A stretch of DNA of 64,000 nt from Mesorhizobium sangaii. GTDB lineage: Bacteria; Pseudomonadota; Alphaproteobacteria; Rhizobiales; Rhizobiaceae. Position 1 is the first letter of the stretch. Each line of letters starts with the position of its first letter. Where the stretch lies: assembly GCF_014207355.1 (NCBI RefSeq), contig NZ_JACHEF010000002.1, positions 992,001-1,056,000 of the forward strand, written 5' to 3'. Shown in pieces: positions 18,552 to 26,488 of the stretch. A model generated the notes under the pieces. It saw nothing but the letters and a program-made list of their open reading frames with translations. It was not told the origin of the DNA and did no database searches. The position numbers were made by a program, and so were the translations under genes.

Positions 18552-19490
18552 TCAGGGGACCCATTCGCCCGTTCCCAAAGCGGCTACCGCATCGACGATC
18601 CGCGTAAAGCTGGCGCGGGCGCGGCCGACCGTGTGCCGGGCTCTCAGATAGCCATGCACCAGCCCAGCTTCCTCGAACCAATATGCCCGTCCGCCGGCGG
18701 CGGCGACGCGTGCGCGATAGGCTTCGCCGTCTGATGACAGCGGGTCGCACTCGGCAGTGATCAGCACCGTCGGCGGCAGATTGGCGAAGTCACCATCGGC
18801 GAGCGGCGACAGCGTGATGTCACCGGTCCTATCCACGCCGCCGGTGCGGACCTTCTTGTAGAATTCCAGGTCGCGCACCGTCAGCATCGGCGCCTCGGCA
18901 TGCGTCACGTAAGAGCCGCGCGAGCGGTCGCCGCCGAGGCCGGGATAGATCAGCACCTGGCCAATCGGCTTGCGCTGATGGCCGCGTGTCGCATGGCTGA
19001 CGGCAGCGGCAAGATTGCCGCCGGCGCTGTCGCCGCAAAGCACGATGGGATGCTCGCGATTGGTGGTGGCCCATTCGAAGGCGCCCATTGCATCGTCGAA
19101 GGCGGCCGGATGCAAGTGTTCCGGCGCCAGCCGGTAGTCGACCGAGACCACCTCATGGCCGGTGCGGCCGCAGAGCTCGGCGCAGACATCGTCATGGCTG
19201 TCCAGCCCGCCGAGGATGAAGCCGCCGCCATGGAAATACAGCACCGTCGCCGCTGCCTGCGACGCGCTTCGGTAGATGCGGATCGGGATATCATGAGTGG
19301 TCGTTGCAATGGCAGAGGTTTCGACCGCAACACCCTCGGGATAGCCGGCAAAGAACTCGCGGCACATGCGGTCATAGATCTCGCGCTGCTGTGCGATCGT
19401 GTAGTCGATCGTGTCAGGCGGATAATAGGAATTGGTCTGCTCGATGAAGGCCCAGGTCTCGGCGTCGATGAGGGTTTTGTAGTCGGTCAT
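18552..19490 (-). CDS. alpha/beta hydrolase, hormone-sensitive-lipase type
   Basis: A 312-residue esterase-like protein. The oxyanion motif HGGG is in VLYFHGGGFILGG, the nucleophile is in GDSAGGN, the catalytic Asp in TAECDPLSSDGEAY and the His in GLVHGYLRA, so the triad is complete. It is the last gene of the putative carnitine cluster, 30 bases after the CaiD-like gene. It might hydrolyse acylated carnitine or the betainyl-CoA thioester for which no other thioesterase is visible; that is inference from position only. Confidence 0.85.
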   Translation of the reverse strand: MTDYKTLIDAETWAFIEQTNSYYPPDTIDYTIAQQREIYDRMCREFFAGYPEGVAVETSAIATTTHDIPIRIYRSASQAAATVLYFHGGGFILGGLDSHDDVCAELCGRTGHEVVSVDYRLAPEHLHPAAFDDAMGAFEWATTNREHPIVLCGDSAGGNLAAAVSHATRGHQRKPIGQVLIYPGLGGDRSRGSYVTHAEAPMLTVRDLEFYKKVRTGGVDRTGDITLSPLADGDFANLPPTVLITAECDPLSSDGEAYRARVAAAGGRAYWFEEAGLVHGYLRARHTVGRARASFTRIVDAVAALGTGEWVP

Positions 19491-19520
19491 GGGGCTTTGT
19501 AGTCGGCCATGGGGCCGCCA

Positions 19521-20303
19521 CTACTTCCCCTTCCACACCGGCTCGCGCTTTTCGGCGAAAGCACGAAAACCCTCCATATTGTCTTCGGAGCCATAGAGGG
19601 CATCGACCGTCGGCAACTGGCGGCGTGTTACCTTGTTCATCGCGTCCTGGAAGGTGAGCGCCTCCGCCACCCGCGCCGTCTCCTTGATCGCGGCAAACAC
19701 CAGTGGCGGGCCGCCAGCGAGCAGCCTGGCGATCTCCCAGACGCGGTCCTCGAGCTTCTCCTTGGGCAGTACTTCGTTGACAAGGCCCCAGCGATGCGCC
19801 TCGGCGACATCCATCCAGCGGCCCGTGAGCAAAAGATCCATGGCGACATGATAGGGGATGCGCTTCGGCAGCTTGATCGTCGCCGCGTCAGCCAGCGTGC
19901 CGGCGCGGATCTCGGGCAGCGCAAAGGAGGAATGATCGGAGGCGTAGATGAGGTCGCACGACAGCGCCAGCTCGAAGCCGCCGCCCACCGCCATGCCGTT
20001 GACGCAAGCGATGACCGGCTTGTTGAGGTCGCGCAGTTCCTGCAGTCCGGCAAAGCCGCCGACGCCATAGTCGCCGTCGACCGCATCGCCGCCGGCAGCC
20101 GCCTTCAGGTCCCAGCCGGCGCAGAAGAACTTGTCGCCGGCGGTCTTGACGATGGCGACGCGCAACTCCGGATCGTCGCGGAAGGCCTTGAATGTCTCGC
20201 CCATCAGCCGCGAGGTCTTGAGATCGATGGCGTTGGCCTTGGGCCGGTCGAGCGTGACCTCGAGGATGGTACCCTCGCGGCGGGTCGAAATGACGTCAGC
20301 CAT
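19521..20303 (-). CDS. enoyl-CoA hydratase, carnitinyl-CoA dehydratase (CaiD)-like
   Basis: A 260-residue crotonase-fold protein. The oxyanion-hole segment is KFFCAGWDLKAAAGG; the two catalytic glutamates are in GMAVGGGFELALSCD and FALPEIRAG, as in CaiD. CaiD interconverts crotonobetainyl-CoA and L-carnitinyl-CoA. Its position beside a CoA ligase, an acyl-CoA dehydrogenase and a carnitine dehydrogenase supports that substrate. The start overlaps the end of the CoA ligase gene by eight bases. Other crotonases with short acyl substrates remain possible. Confidence 0.82.
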   Translation of the reverse strand: MADVISTRREGTILEVTLDRPKANAIDLKTSRLMGETFKAFRDDPELRVAIVKTAGDKFFCAGWDLKAAAGGDAVDGDYGVGGFAGLQELRDLNKPVIACVNGMAVGGGFELALSCDLIYASDHSSFALPEIRAGTLADAATIKLPKRIPYHVAMDLLLTGRWMDVAEAHRWGLVNEVLPKEKLEDRVWEIARLLAGGPPLVFAAIKETARVAEALTFQDAMNKVTRRQLPTVDALYGSEDNMEGFRAFAEKREPVWKGK

Positions 20304-22374
20304 TCTTCTTGTCTCCCAGCACCAGCAGCGCGTCGGCGATCCAGGCACCCTTGCCCTCTGTGCAGACGATCAGCGGGTTGATGTCGAGTTCCTCGATCTC
20401 GCCGGCATTCTGCTGCACGAAGGCGGCAATGCCCGAGATGGCCTCGATGGCCGCGGCGACGTCTGCCTTCGGCCGGCCGCGATAGCCTTCGAGCAGCGGG
20501 AACAGTTTGAGGCCGCGCAACGCCGCCTCGATGTCGTCGCGGGTTGCCGGCAGCATCAGCGTGACGCTGTCGCGCAGCAGTTCGACCAGCACGCCGCCGG
20601 TGCCCAGCGTCATCACCGCGCCGAACATCGGGTCACGGGTGAAGCCGACGATCAGTTCGGCGACGCCGTCGCGCACCATGTGCTCGACATAGAGGCCGGT
20701 GCCGAGCGGCAGCAGGTCATGCGCTGCCGTGCTGACGGATTCGGCGTCCTTGAGGTTGAGCCTGACAGCGCCGACCTCGGATTTGTGGGTGACGCCCAGC
20801 GCCTTCAGCGCCACCGGAAAGCCGAGCGCCATCGACGAGATCACCGCCTCGACGGCATTGGCGGCGCGTTCGCCCTTGGGCACCGGCAGGCCGGCCTTGA
20901 TCAGCCGCGATTTCGCCTCGGCCTCGTCGGGCGTGATGTGGTCGCCACCGGGCGCGCCGGAAGCGGACGTGTCGATCGGCTGCGCCTGCGGCTCGCGCCA
21001 TGCCCAGCCGATGAAGGCTGCCGCCTGGGCGGCGTCCATGGCCTCGGAAATGCCGAACAACGGCACCATGCCACGCGCCATCAGCCCGGCCGTGTACTCC
21101 TCCGGCAAGTTCTCGGGCAGCGAGGAGACGATGGCGCCTTGCGCCTTGTTGGTCTTCAGCGCCGATTCGAAGGCCCGCAGGGTCGCCCACCAGTCGGTGT
21201 CTGAGCAGCGGTCGGGGCGCGGGAAGTCCAGCACCAGCATGTTGAGGTCGAAACCGCCCGACACCATGGCGGTGAAGGTGGCGGTCATCGCCGGCTCGTT
21301 GTTCCAGATGAAGGTGTGGTAGTCGAGCGGGTTGGCCACCGCCACCAGCGGCCCGAGCGTCGATTTGACATGAGCGCGGTGCGAGCCGGTCAGGTCAGGG
21401 AAATTGACCCAGCGACCCTCCGCACTGTCGGCCATGACGGACGCCTCGCCGCCCGAGCAGCTCATCGACGACAGACGATAACCGGGCAGCGGACCAGTGA
21501 CGTGCAGCAGCTTCAGCGCCTCGATAAAGGCCGGAATGGAATCGACGCGGGCAATGCCGAGCCGCCTCAGGAAGGCCCCCGAGGCCGCGTCTGAGCCGGC
21601 CAGCGAGGCGGTGTGCGAGACTGTCGCCTGCCGCGCCTGTTCGGAGCGTCCGACTTTCATGGCGATGATCGGCTTCTTCAGCTCGCGTGCCCGGGCCGCC
21701 AGCCGTTCGAAGCCGGCTACCGAATCGAAGGCCTCGATGTGCAGCCCGAGCGACGTAACCCGCTCGTCCTCGATCAGGCCAAGCGCCATTTCGGACAGGC
21801 CGGTCTGCGCCTGGTTGCCGGCCGTCATCAGGAAGGCGATCGGCAGGCCGCGCTTTTGCATCGTCATGTTGATGGCGATGTTGGACGACTGGGTGATGAT
21901 GGCGACGCCTTTGCCGCCGTCGGCCAGCCTGATGCCGCCATGCTGGTCGGGCCACAGGAGTGCGCCGTCGGCATAGTTGATCAGGCCATAGCAGTTCGGC
22001 CCGATGATCGGCATCTGGCCCGCCGCCGCGACCAGCTCGGCCTGCAGCCGCTCGCCGTCGTCATCATAGGCCTCGGTCTCGAGGAAGCCTGCGGCAAAGC
22101 AGACGGCGCCGCCGGCGCCGCGTTCGGCCAGCGCCTTGACCACCTCGATGGTCAGGTGGCGGTTGACGCCGACAAAGGCGGCGTCAGGTGCGCCGGGCAG
22201 ATCGGCTACCGAACGGTAGGCCTTGCGGCCGGCCACCTCGTCCTTGGTCGGGTGCACCGGCCAGATCTCGCCGGCAAAGCCCATCTTGATCGACTGCGCG
22301 ACGACGGCGGCAGCCTGCGCGCCGCCGAAGACAGCGATCGACTTCGGCCGCAGGAGACGTTCGAGTTTATGCAT
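20296..22374 (-). CDS. NDP-forming acyl-CoA synthetase (CoA-binding plus ATP-grasp)
   Basis: A 692-residue ligase of the acetyl-CoA synthetase (ADP-forming) superfamily. The CoA-binding domain starts MHKLERLLRPKSIAVFGGA; the phospho-His region is VSHTASLAGSDAASGAFLRR; the C-terminal ATP-grasp part contains GLPVPKGERAANAVEA, GFPVALKALGVTHKSEVGAV and DINPLIVC. In this cluster it is the candidate that activates gamma-butyrobetaine, crotonobetaine or carnitine with CoA. A longer frame starts at 22443, but those residues are encoded by a dispersed repeat, so I use the Met at 22374. Confidence 0.85.
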   Translation of the reverse strand: MHKLERLLRPKSIAVFGGAQAAAVVAQSIKMGFAGEIWPVHPTKDEVAGRKAYRSVADLPGAPDAAFVGVNRHLTIEVVKALAERGAGGAVCFAAGFLETEAYDDDGERLQAELVAAAGQMPIIGPNCYGLINYADGALLWPDQHGGIRLADGGKGVAIITQSSNIAINMTMQKRGLPIAFLMTAGNQAQTGLSEMALGLIEDERVTSLGLHIEAFDSVAGFERLAARARELKKPIIAMKVGRSEQARQATVSHTASLAGSDAASGAFLRRLGIARVDSIPAFIEALKLLHVTGPLPGYRLSSMSCSGGEASVMADSAEGRWVNFPDLTGSHRAHVKSTLGPLVAVANPLDYHTFIWNNEPAMTATFTAMVSGGFDLNMLVLDFPRPDRCSDTDWWATLRAFESALKTNKAQGAIVSSLPENLPEEYTAGLMARGMVPLFGISEAMDAAQAAAFIGWAWREPQAQPIDTSASGAPGGDHITPDEAEAKSRLIKAGLPVPKGERAANAVEAVISSMALGFPVALKALGVTHKSEVGAVRLNLKDAESVSTAAHDLLPLGTGLYVEHMVRDGVAELIVGFTRDPMFGAVMTLGTGGVLVELLRDSVTLMLPATRDDIEAALRGLKLFPLLEGYRGRPKADVAAAIEAISGIAAFVQQNAGEIEELDINPLIVCTEGKGAWIADALLVLGDKKNG

Positions 22375-22390
22375 GATCACTTTCTCGTTG

Positions 22391-22460
22391 GAGCATGATC
22401 TCAGGACAAACGAGATCGTTTGTCCGAGAAAACCGGATTCCACTTTTCGCGATCATGCTC
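22391..22460. repeat. dispersed stem-loop repeat, GAGCATGATC-arm subfamily
   Basis: Arms GAGCATGATC (22391-22400) and GATCATGCTC (22451-22460) enclose ACAAACGAGATCGTTTGT and, on the minus strand, the core GAAAAGTGG..CCGGTTTTC. The minus-strand beginning overlaps the TGA stop of the acyl-CoA dehydrogenase. Near-identical copies are at 25368-25437 and, altered, 36014-36086. Confidence 0.85.
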
Positions 22461-23622
22461 AGGCTCCAAACGGGCGCAGCAGCGCTCGTGAAATGATGTG
22501 GCGCTGGATCTCGGACGTGCCTTCCCAGATACGCTCGACGCGCGCGTCGCGCCAGATGCGTTCCAGTGGCAGGTCGTCCATCAATCCCATGCCGCCATGG
22601 ATCTGGATCGCTTCGTCGGCGACGAAGGCAAGCATCTCGGTGGCCTTCAATTTGGCCATGGCCATGTCCTGATCGGTGACGGTGCCCTGATCGTACTTCC
22701 AGCCGGCTTCGAACACCATCAGGTCAGCCGCCTTCAGTTCCGTCGCCATGTCGGAAAGCTTGAACGACACGCCCTGGAACTTGCCGATCTGCTGGCCGAA
22801 CTGCTGGCGTTGGGCGGCATATTCGACAGCATGGCCAAGCGCCCGCTCGGCGCGGCCCAGACAGGTGGCGCCGACCTGCAGCCGGGTGGCGCCGAGCCAC
22901 GAATTGGCGACGTCAAAACCCTTGTGGACCTCGCCGAGCACCTGGCTTGCCGGAAGCCGGCAATCGTCGAATTCGAGGATGGCGTTGGTGTAGCCGCGAT
23001 GCGAGACGTTGCGATAGCCGTCGCGCACGGCAAAACCCTTGGTCCCCTTGTCGACGAAGAACGCGGTGATCTTCTTGCGCTTGCCGCGTGGCGAATCCTC
23101 TTCGCCCGAAGCCATGAAGACGATGGCAAAGTCGGCGAGGTCGGCGTGGCTGATGAAGTGCTTGGTGCCGTTCAGCACCCAGTCGTCACCATCCTGCACC
23201 GCGGTCGCCTTCATGCCGCGCAGATCGGAACCGGCCCCCGGCTCGGTCATCGCCAGGCAGTCCCATTTCTCGCCACGGATGCAAGGAAACAGATATTTTT
23301 CGCGCTGCTCCGGCGTGCCGGCCAAGAGGATGTTGGACGGGCGCGCCACGCAGGTCCAATGCAGGGCGTAGTTGGCTCGGCCGAGCTCTTTTTCATAAAG
23401 CAGCCAGGTCACCGTATCGAGCCCGGCACCACCGACGTCCGCCGGCATGTTGGCGGCATAGAGCCCGGCCTCGATCGCCTTGGCCTTGATCTCCTCGATC
23501 AACTCGCGGCGCAGCACGCCGGTGCGCTCGACCTCGCGCTCATGCGGATAAAGCTCGTTTTCGACGAAGGCACGCGTCGTCTCGACGATGAGCCTCTGTT
23601 CCTCCGACAGCCCGAAATCCAT
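22459..23622 (-). CDS. acyl-CoA dehydrogenase (candidate gamma-butyrobetainyl-CoA dehydrogenase)
   Basis: A 387-residue flavoprotein. The FAD/substrate segment is AMTEPGAGSDLRGMKATAV, the middle beta domain follows (VLNGTKHFISHADLAD), and the C-terminus has QIHGGMGLMDDLPLERIWRD and RIWEGTSEIQRHI, the latter carrying the catalytic Glu. In the CoA route for gamma-butyrobetaine such an enzyme introduces the double bond to give crotonobetainyl-CoA; this specificity is inferred from the neighbouring CaiD-like and carnitine dehydrogenase genes. The TGA stop coincides with the start of a stem-loop repeat. I reject the 78-residue upstream extension, which shadows the previous gene. Confidence 0.85.
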   Translation of the reverse strand: MDFGLSEEQRLIVETTRAFVENELYPHEREVERTGVLRRELIEEIKAKAIEAGLYAANMPADVGGAGLDTVTWLLYEKELGRANYALHWTCVARPSNILLAGTPEQREKYLFPCIRGEKWDCLAMTEPGAGSDLRGMKATAVQDGDDWVLNGTKHFISHADLADFAIVFMASGEEDSPRGKRKKITAFFVDKGTKGFAVRDGYRNVSHRGYTNAILEFDDCRLPASQVLGEVHKGFDVANSWLGATRLQVGATCLGRAERALGHAVEYAAQRQQFGQQIGKFQGVSFKLSDMATELKAADLMVFEAGWKYDQGTVTDQDMAMAKLKATEMLAFVADEAIQIHGGMGLMDDLPLERIWRDARVERIWEGTSEIQRHIISRALLRPFGA

Positions 23623-23626
23623 GGGA

Positions 23627-24709
23627 TCAGCCCTTTTTCTTGCCGGTCTTTTTCTTCGGCTTGCTTGCCTTTGCCTTCTCCGCCGCTTTGGAGGCGGTCG
23701 GCTTCTTCGCCGCCAGCTTGGCCAGCTGCTTGGTATAGTCCTTGTGCAAGGCGCCGGCGCCCCAGCCCTTGCCTTTGTTCTGTTTCGACAGCGCGTCCAT
23801 GATGGCGACCAGATTGTCGTCGCGGATCTTTTCCAGCTCGCGGATCGACAGCCCATGCGCCTGGTCGTCCGACTGCGTTGCGATCAGGTCGACCAATTCG
23901 TCGTTGAATTCCGGCACGTCCATCAGCTTGGTCCACGGCCATTTTAGGCACGGGCCGAACTGCGCCATGAAGTGGCGCATGCCGGCCTCGCCGCCAGCGA
24001 CGCGATAGACCTGGAACATGCCCATCTGCGCCCAGCGTAGGCCGAAGCCATAGCGCATGATGTCGTCGAGTTCCTCGACCGTGCAGATGCCGTCCTTGAT
24101 CAGCCACAGCGCCTCGCGCCACGCGGCTTCGAGCAGGCGGTCGCCGACGAAGGCTTCGATTTCCTTGCGGATGACGACAGGCTTCATGCCGATCGAGGCG
24201 TAGATCTCCTTGGCGACCTCGATCGCCTCGGGAAAGGTCTGCTCGCCACCGACGATCTCGACCAGCGGCAGCAGATAGACCGGGTTGAACGGATGGCCGA
24301 CGACCAGCCGCTCCGGGTGCTTCTTCATCGCCACCTGCATGTCGGTCGGCTTGATGCCGGAGGTCGAGGAGCCGACAATGGCATTGGCAGGCGCATGGGC
24401 ATCGATCTCGGCCAGCACGCGGTGCTTGAGGTCGAGCCGTTCCGGCACGCTTTCCTGGATGAAGTCGGCGTCGGCCACCGCCTCGGCGATGGTCTTGGCG
24501 AAGGTCAGTTTGCCCTCTTTCGGCAGGCCGCCGGGCACCATCTGCTTGTAGGCGCGGCGCGCTCCCTTCATCACTTCGCTGACCTTGCGCGACGCCTCCG
24601 GGTCGGGATCGAAGATCGAAATATCAATGCCGTTGAGCAGCAGGCGCGCCACCCAGCCGGCGCCGATGACACCGCCGCCGATGGCGGCCGCCTTGTTGAT
24701 GATGCTCAT
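23627..24709 (-). CDS. L-carnitine dehydrogenase (3-hydroxyacyl-CoA dehydrogenase family)
   Basis: A 360-residue NAD-dependent dehydrogenase. The Rossmann motif is AAIGGGVIGAGWVARLL, followed by FIQESVPERLDLKH, VGSSTSGIKPTDMQ, VVGHPFNPVYLLPLVEIVGG (catalytic His) and IEAFVGDRLLEAAWREAL, the pattern of L-carnitine 3-dehydrogenases. The product would be 3-dehydrocarnitine. Rhizobial relatives often carry a fused thioesterase; here the C-terminus is instead a Lys/Ala tail (last ~35 residues, ending KPKKKTGKKKG). It is four bases from the acyl-CoA dehydrogenase and two from the HD gene, clearly one operon. Confidence 0.85.
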   Translation of the reverse strand: MSIINKAAAIGGGVIGAGWVARLLLNGIDISIFDPDPEASRKVSEVMKGARRAYKQMVPGGLPKEGKLTFAKTIAEAVADADFIQESVPERLDLKHRVLAEIDAHAPANAIVGSSTSGIKPTDMQVAMKKHPERLVVGHPFNPVYLLPLVEIVGGEQTFPEAIEVAKEIYASIGMKPVVIRKEIEAFVGDRLLEAAWREALWLIKDGICTVEELDDIMRYGFGLRWAQMGMFQVYRVAGGEAGMRHFMAQFGPCLKWPWTKLMDVPEFNDELVDLIATQSDDQAHGLSIRELEKIRDDNLVAIMDALSKQNKGKGWGAGALHKDYTKQLAKLAAKKPTASKAAEKAKASKPKKKTGKKKG

Positions 24710-24711
24710 GC

Positions 24712-25335
24712 TTAGGCTCCGGTTCTCTTGGTGGCAGTTTCGGGATCGAGGAGGGGCACTCGCTCGCCGGCGCGGATCACTGACGGGTCATAGGCCTTGC
24801 GGGCAAAGACTTCGAGCACGAACGGCCGGAAGAATTCGATCGGCAGCGTCTCGTAGTCGGGATCGAAGCTCGACTGGTCCCAGCGTTCGCAAAACGCATC
24901 GCAGTCGCCGAAATAGGCGTGGCCGGCAAAGCGGTCGCGGGCGTGCCGGTCGCCGCCGAGGTGATGGGCATAATAAAGCCGCTGGAAGTCGCCGTGCTTC
25001 TCCACCACCCAGGTGCATTGCTCGCGCACGAAGGGCTTCAGGATCGACGCGGCGTATTCATCGTGATTGTAGGGCGCATAGATGTCGCCGATGTCGTGCA
25101 GCAGCGCACAGGCGATCCAGTCGGTGTCGGCGCCGTCGCGCCAGGCGCGCGTCGCCGCCTGCAGCGAATGGCCGAGCCGCGTGATCTTGTAGCCCGACAG
25201 GCCCTCATCGAGCTGGACCAGCGCGTCGAGCAGCCGCTCGCCGGTCTTGGCCGCATAGTCGATCTCATGCGCGGTCAGGAACTCGTAGTCTTGCCTGTCG
25301 CCATCCTTCATCGCCGTGAACTTGACGGTAGTCAT
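24712..25335 (-). CDS. HD-domain protein with diiron-oxygenase-type ligand set
   Basis: A 207-residue HD protein. From MTTVKFTAM (25335) the putative metal ligands are H56 (RLGHSLQAA), H80-D81 (LLHDIGD), H91 (NHDEYAASIL), H114 (VEKHGDFQRLYY) and D153 (CERWDQSSFDPD). Six ligands with this layout occur in PhnZ/TmpB-type mixed-valence diiron oxygenases rather than in simple phosphohydrolases; TmpB acts on a hydroxylated trimethylammonio-phosphonate. Its place between BKACE and carnitine dehydrogenase suggests a role in quaternary-amine catabolism. An ordinary HD phosphohydrolase remains the alternative. Confidence 0.75.
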   Translation of the reverse strand: MTTVKFTAMKDGDRQDYEFLTAHEIDYAAKTGERLLDALVQLDEGLSGYKITRLGHSLQAATRAWRDGADTDWIACALLHDIGDIYAPYNHDEYAASILKPFVREQCTWVVEKHGDFQRLYYAHHLGGDRHARDRFAGHAYFGDCDAFCERWDQSSFDPDYETLPIEFFRPFVLEVFARKAYDPSVIRAGERVPLLDPETATKRTGA

Positions 25336-25367
25336 GCCGACCTCCCAGCGAATTAGTCTTCTTGTTT

Positions 25368-25437
25368 GAGCATGATCTCTGGACAAACGGTTTCGTTTGT
25401 CCGGGAAAACCGGTTCCCACTTTTCGGGATCATGCTC
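25368..25437. repeat. dispersed stem-loop repeat, GAGCATGATC-arm subfamily
   Basis: Arms GAGCATGATC and GATCATGCTC flank an inner GGACAAAC/GTTTGTCC stem and the minus-strand core GAAAAGTGGGAACCGGTTTTC. It fills the gap between the BKACE gene and the HD gene, and its minus-strand start coincides with the BKACE TGA stop. Confidence 0.85.
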
Positions 25438-26353
25438 ATGCCGCTATCGGCGCCCGCTTGGTCAGGTTCAGCTTCTTGCGCACTTCCTCGGGCCCGAGGA
25501 TCCTGGCGCCCAGATTGGTGACGATGCGGGCGGCGCGCTCGACCAGCTGCGCATTGGTCGCCAGCACGCCCTTGTCTAGCCAGAGATTGTCTTCCAGCCC
25601 GACACGGACATTGCCGCCGGCAAGCACTGCCGCGGCGGCATAGGCCATCTGGTTGCGGCCGATGGCAAAGGCCGACCAGTTCCAGGTCGATGGCACATTG
25701 TTGACCATGGCCATGAAGGTGTTGAGGTCGTCAGGCGCACCCCACGGCACGCCCATGCAGAGCTGCACCAGGGCATCCGGATTAAGAACCTTCTCTTCGA
25801 CCAGTTGCTTGGCGAACCACAGATGGCCGGTGTCGAAGGCCTCGATCTCCGGTTTGACGCCGAGCGCAGTCATCATGCCGCCCATGGCGCGCAGCATGCC
25901 GGGCGTGTTGGTCATGACATAGTCGGCCTCGGCGAAATTCATGGTGCCGCAGTCGAGCGTGCAGATTTCCGGCAGGCACTGGCGCACATGTTCCATGCGG
26001 TTGGTGGCGCCGCCCATGTCGGTGCCTTTTTCATTCAAAGGCAGCGGTGCTTCGGGCGAACCGAACACCATGTCGCCGCCCATGCCGGCGGTCAGGTTCA
26101 GGATGACGTCGACGTTTGCCGCGCGGATGCGCTCGGTCACTTCGCGGTAGAGATGCACGTCGCGACGAGGCTTGCCGGTTTCGGGGTCGCGCACATGGCA
26201 ATGCACGATCGCGGCGCCGGCCTTGGCCGCATCGATGGCCGAATCGGCGATTTGCTTGGGCGAGCGCGGCACATGCGGGCTGCGGTCCTGCGAGCCACCG
26301 GACCCGGTCACGGCACAGGTAATGAAGACCTCACGGTTCATCGCGAGCGGCAT
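25436..26353 (-). CDS. BKACE family 3-dehydrocarnitine cleavage enzyme (CdhC-like)
   Basis: A 305-residue zinc-dependent beta-keto acid cleavage enzyme. Zn-binding histidines are in AAIVHCHVRDPETGKP; VFITCAVTGSGG opens the protein and LNLTAGMGGDMVFG follows. BKACE enzymes transfer the acyl part of a beta-keto acid onto acetyl-CoA; the carnitine-pathway member converts 3-dehydrocarnitine plus acetyl-CoA to betainyl-CoA and acetoacetate. The start at 26353 follows GGGAGGAGAATTCG, a strong ribosome binding site. It is the first gene of the operon, divergent from the regulator. Confidence 0.85.
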   Translation of the reverse strand: MPLAMNREVFITCAVTGSGGSQDRSPHVPRSPKQIADSAIDAAKAGAAIVHCHVRDPETGKPRRDVHLYREVTERIRAANVDVILNLTAGMGGDMVFGSPEAPLPLNEKGTDMGGATNRMEHVRQCLPEICTLDCGTMNFAEADYVMTNTPGMLRAMGGMMTALGVKPEIEAFDTGHLWFAKQLVEEKVLNPDALVQLCMGVPWGAPDDLNTFMAMVNNVPSTWNWSAFAIGRNQMAYAAAAVLAGGNVRVGLEDNLWLDKGVLATNAQLVERAARIVTNLGARILGPEEVRKKLNLTKRAPIAA

Positions 26354-26381
26354 CGAATTCTCCTCCCAATCGAAACAACCA

Positions 26382-26428
26382 TGCATGCCGCCCAAAGGTG
26401 GCAACCGGTCTTGGGACACCGACATGCA
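26382..26428. repeat. degenerate stem-loop repeat in the divergent control region
   Basis: TGCATGCCGCCCAAAGGTGG...CCGGTCTTGGGA..CGACATGCA matches the TGCATGTCG-arm subfamily (3450-3495, 43247-43292) with several substitutions. It lies between the BKACE start and the regulator start, so it may overlap promoter or operator sequence. Confidence 0.6.
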
Positions 26429-26488
26429 TAAGAACCAACCAACATTGCCTGACTTGCCGGAAACTGTTTTGCCTTTTACGAAGGGCAT

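Noticed and set aside
22498..23802. 434-codon frame opposite the acyl-CoA dehydrogenase
   Set aside because: Antisense shadow; the dehydrogenase has all family motifs and this frame has none.
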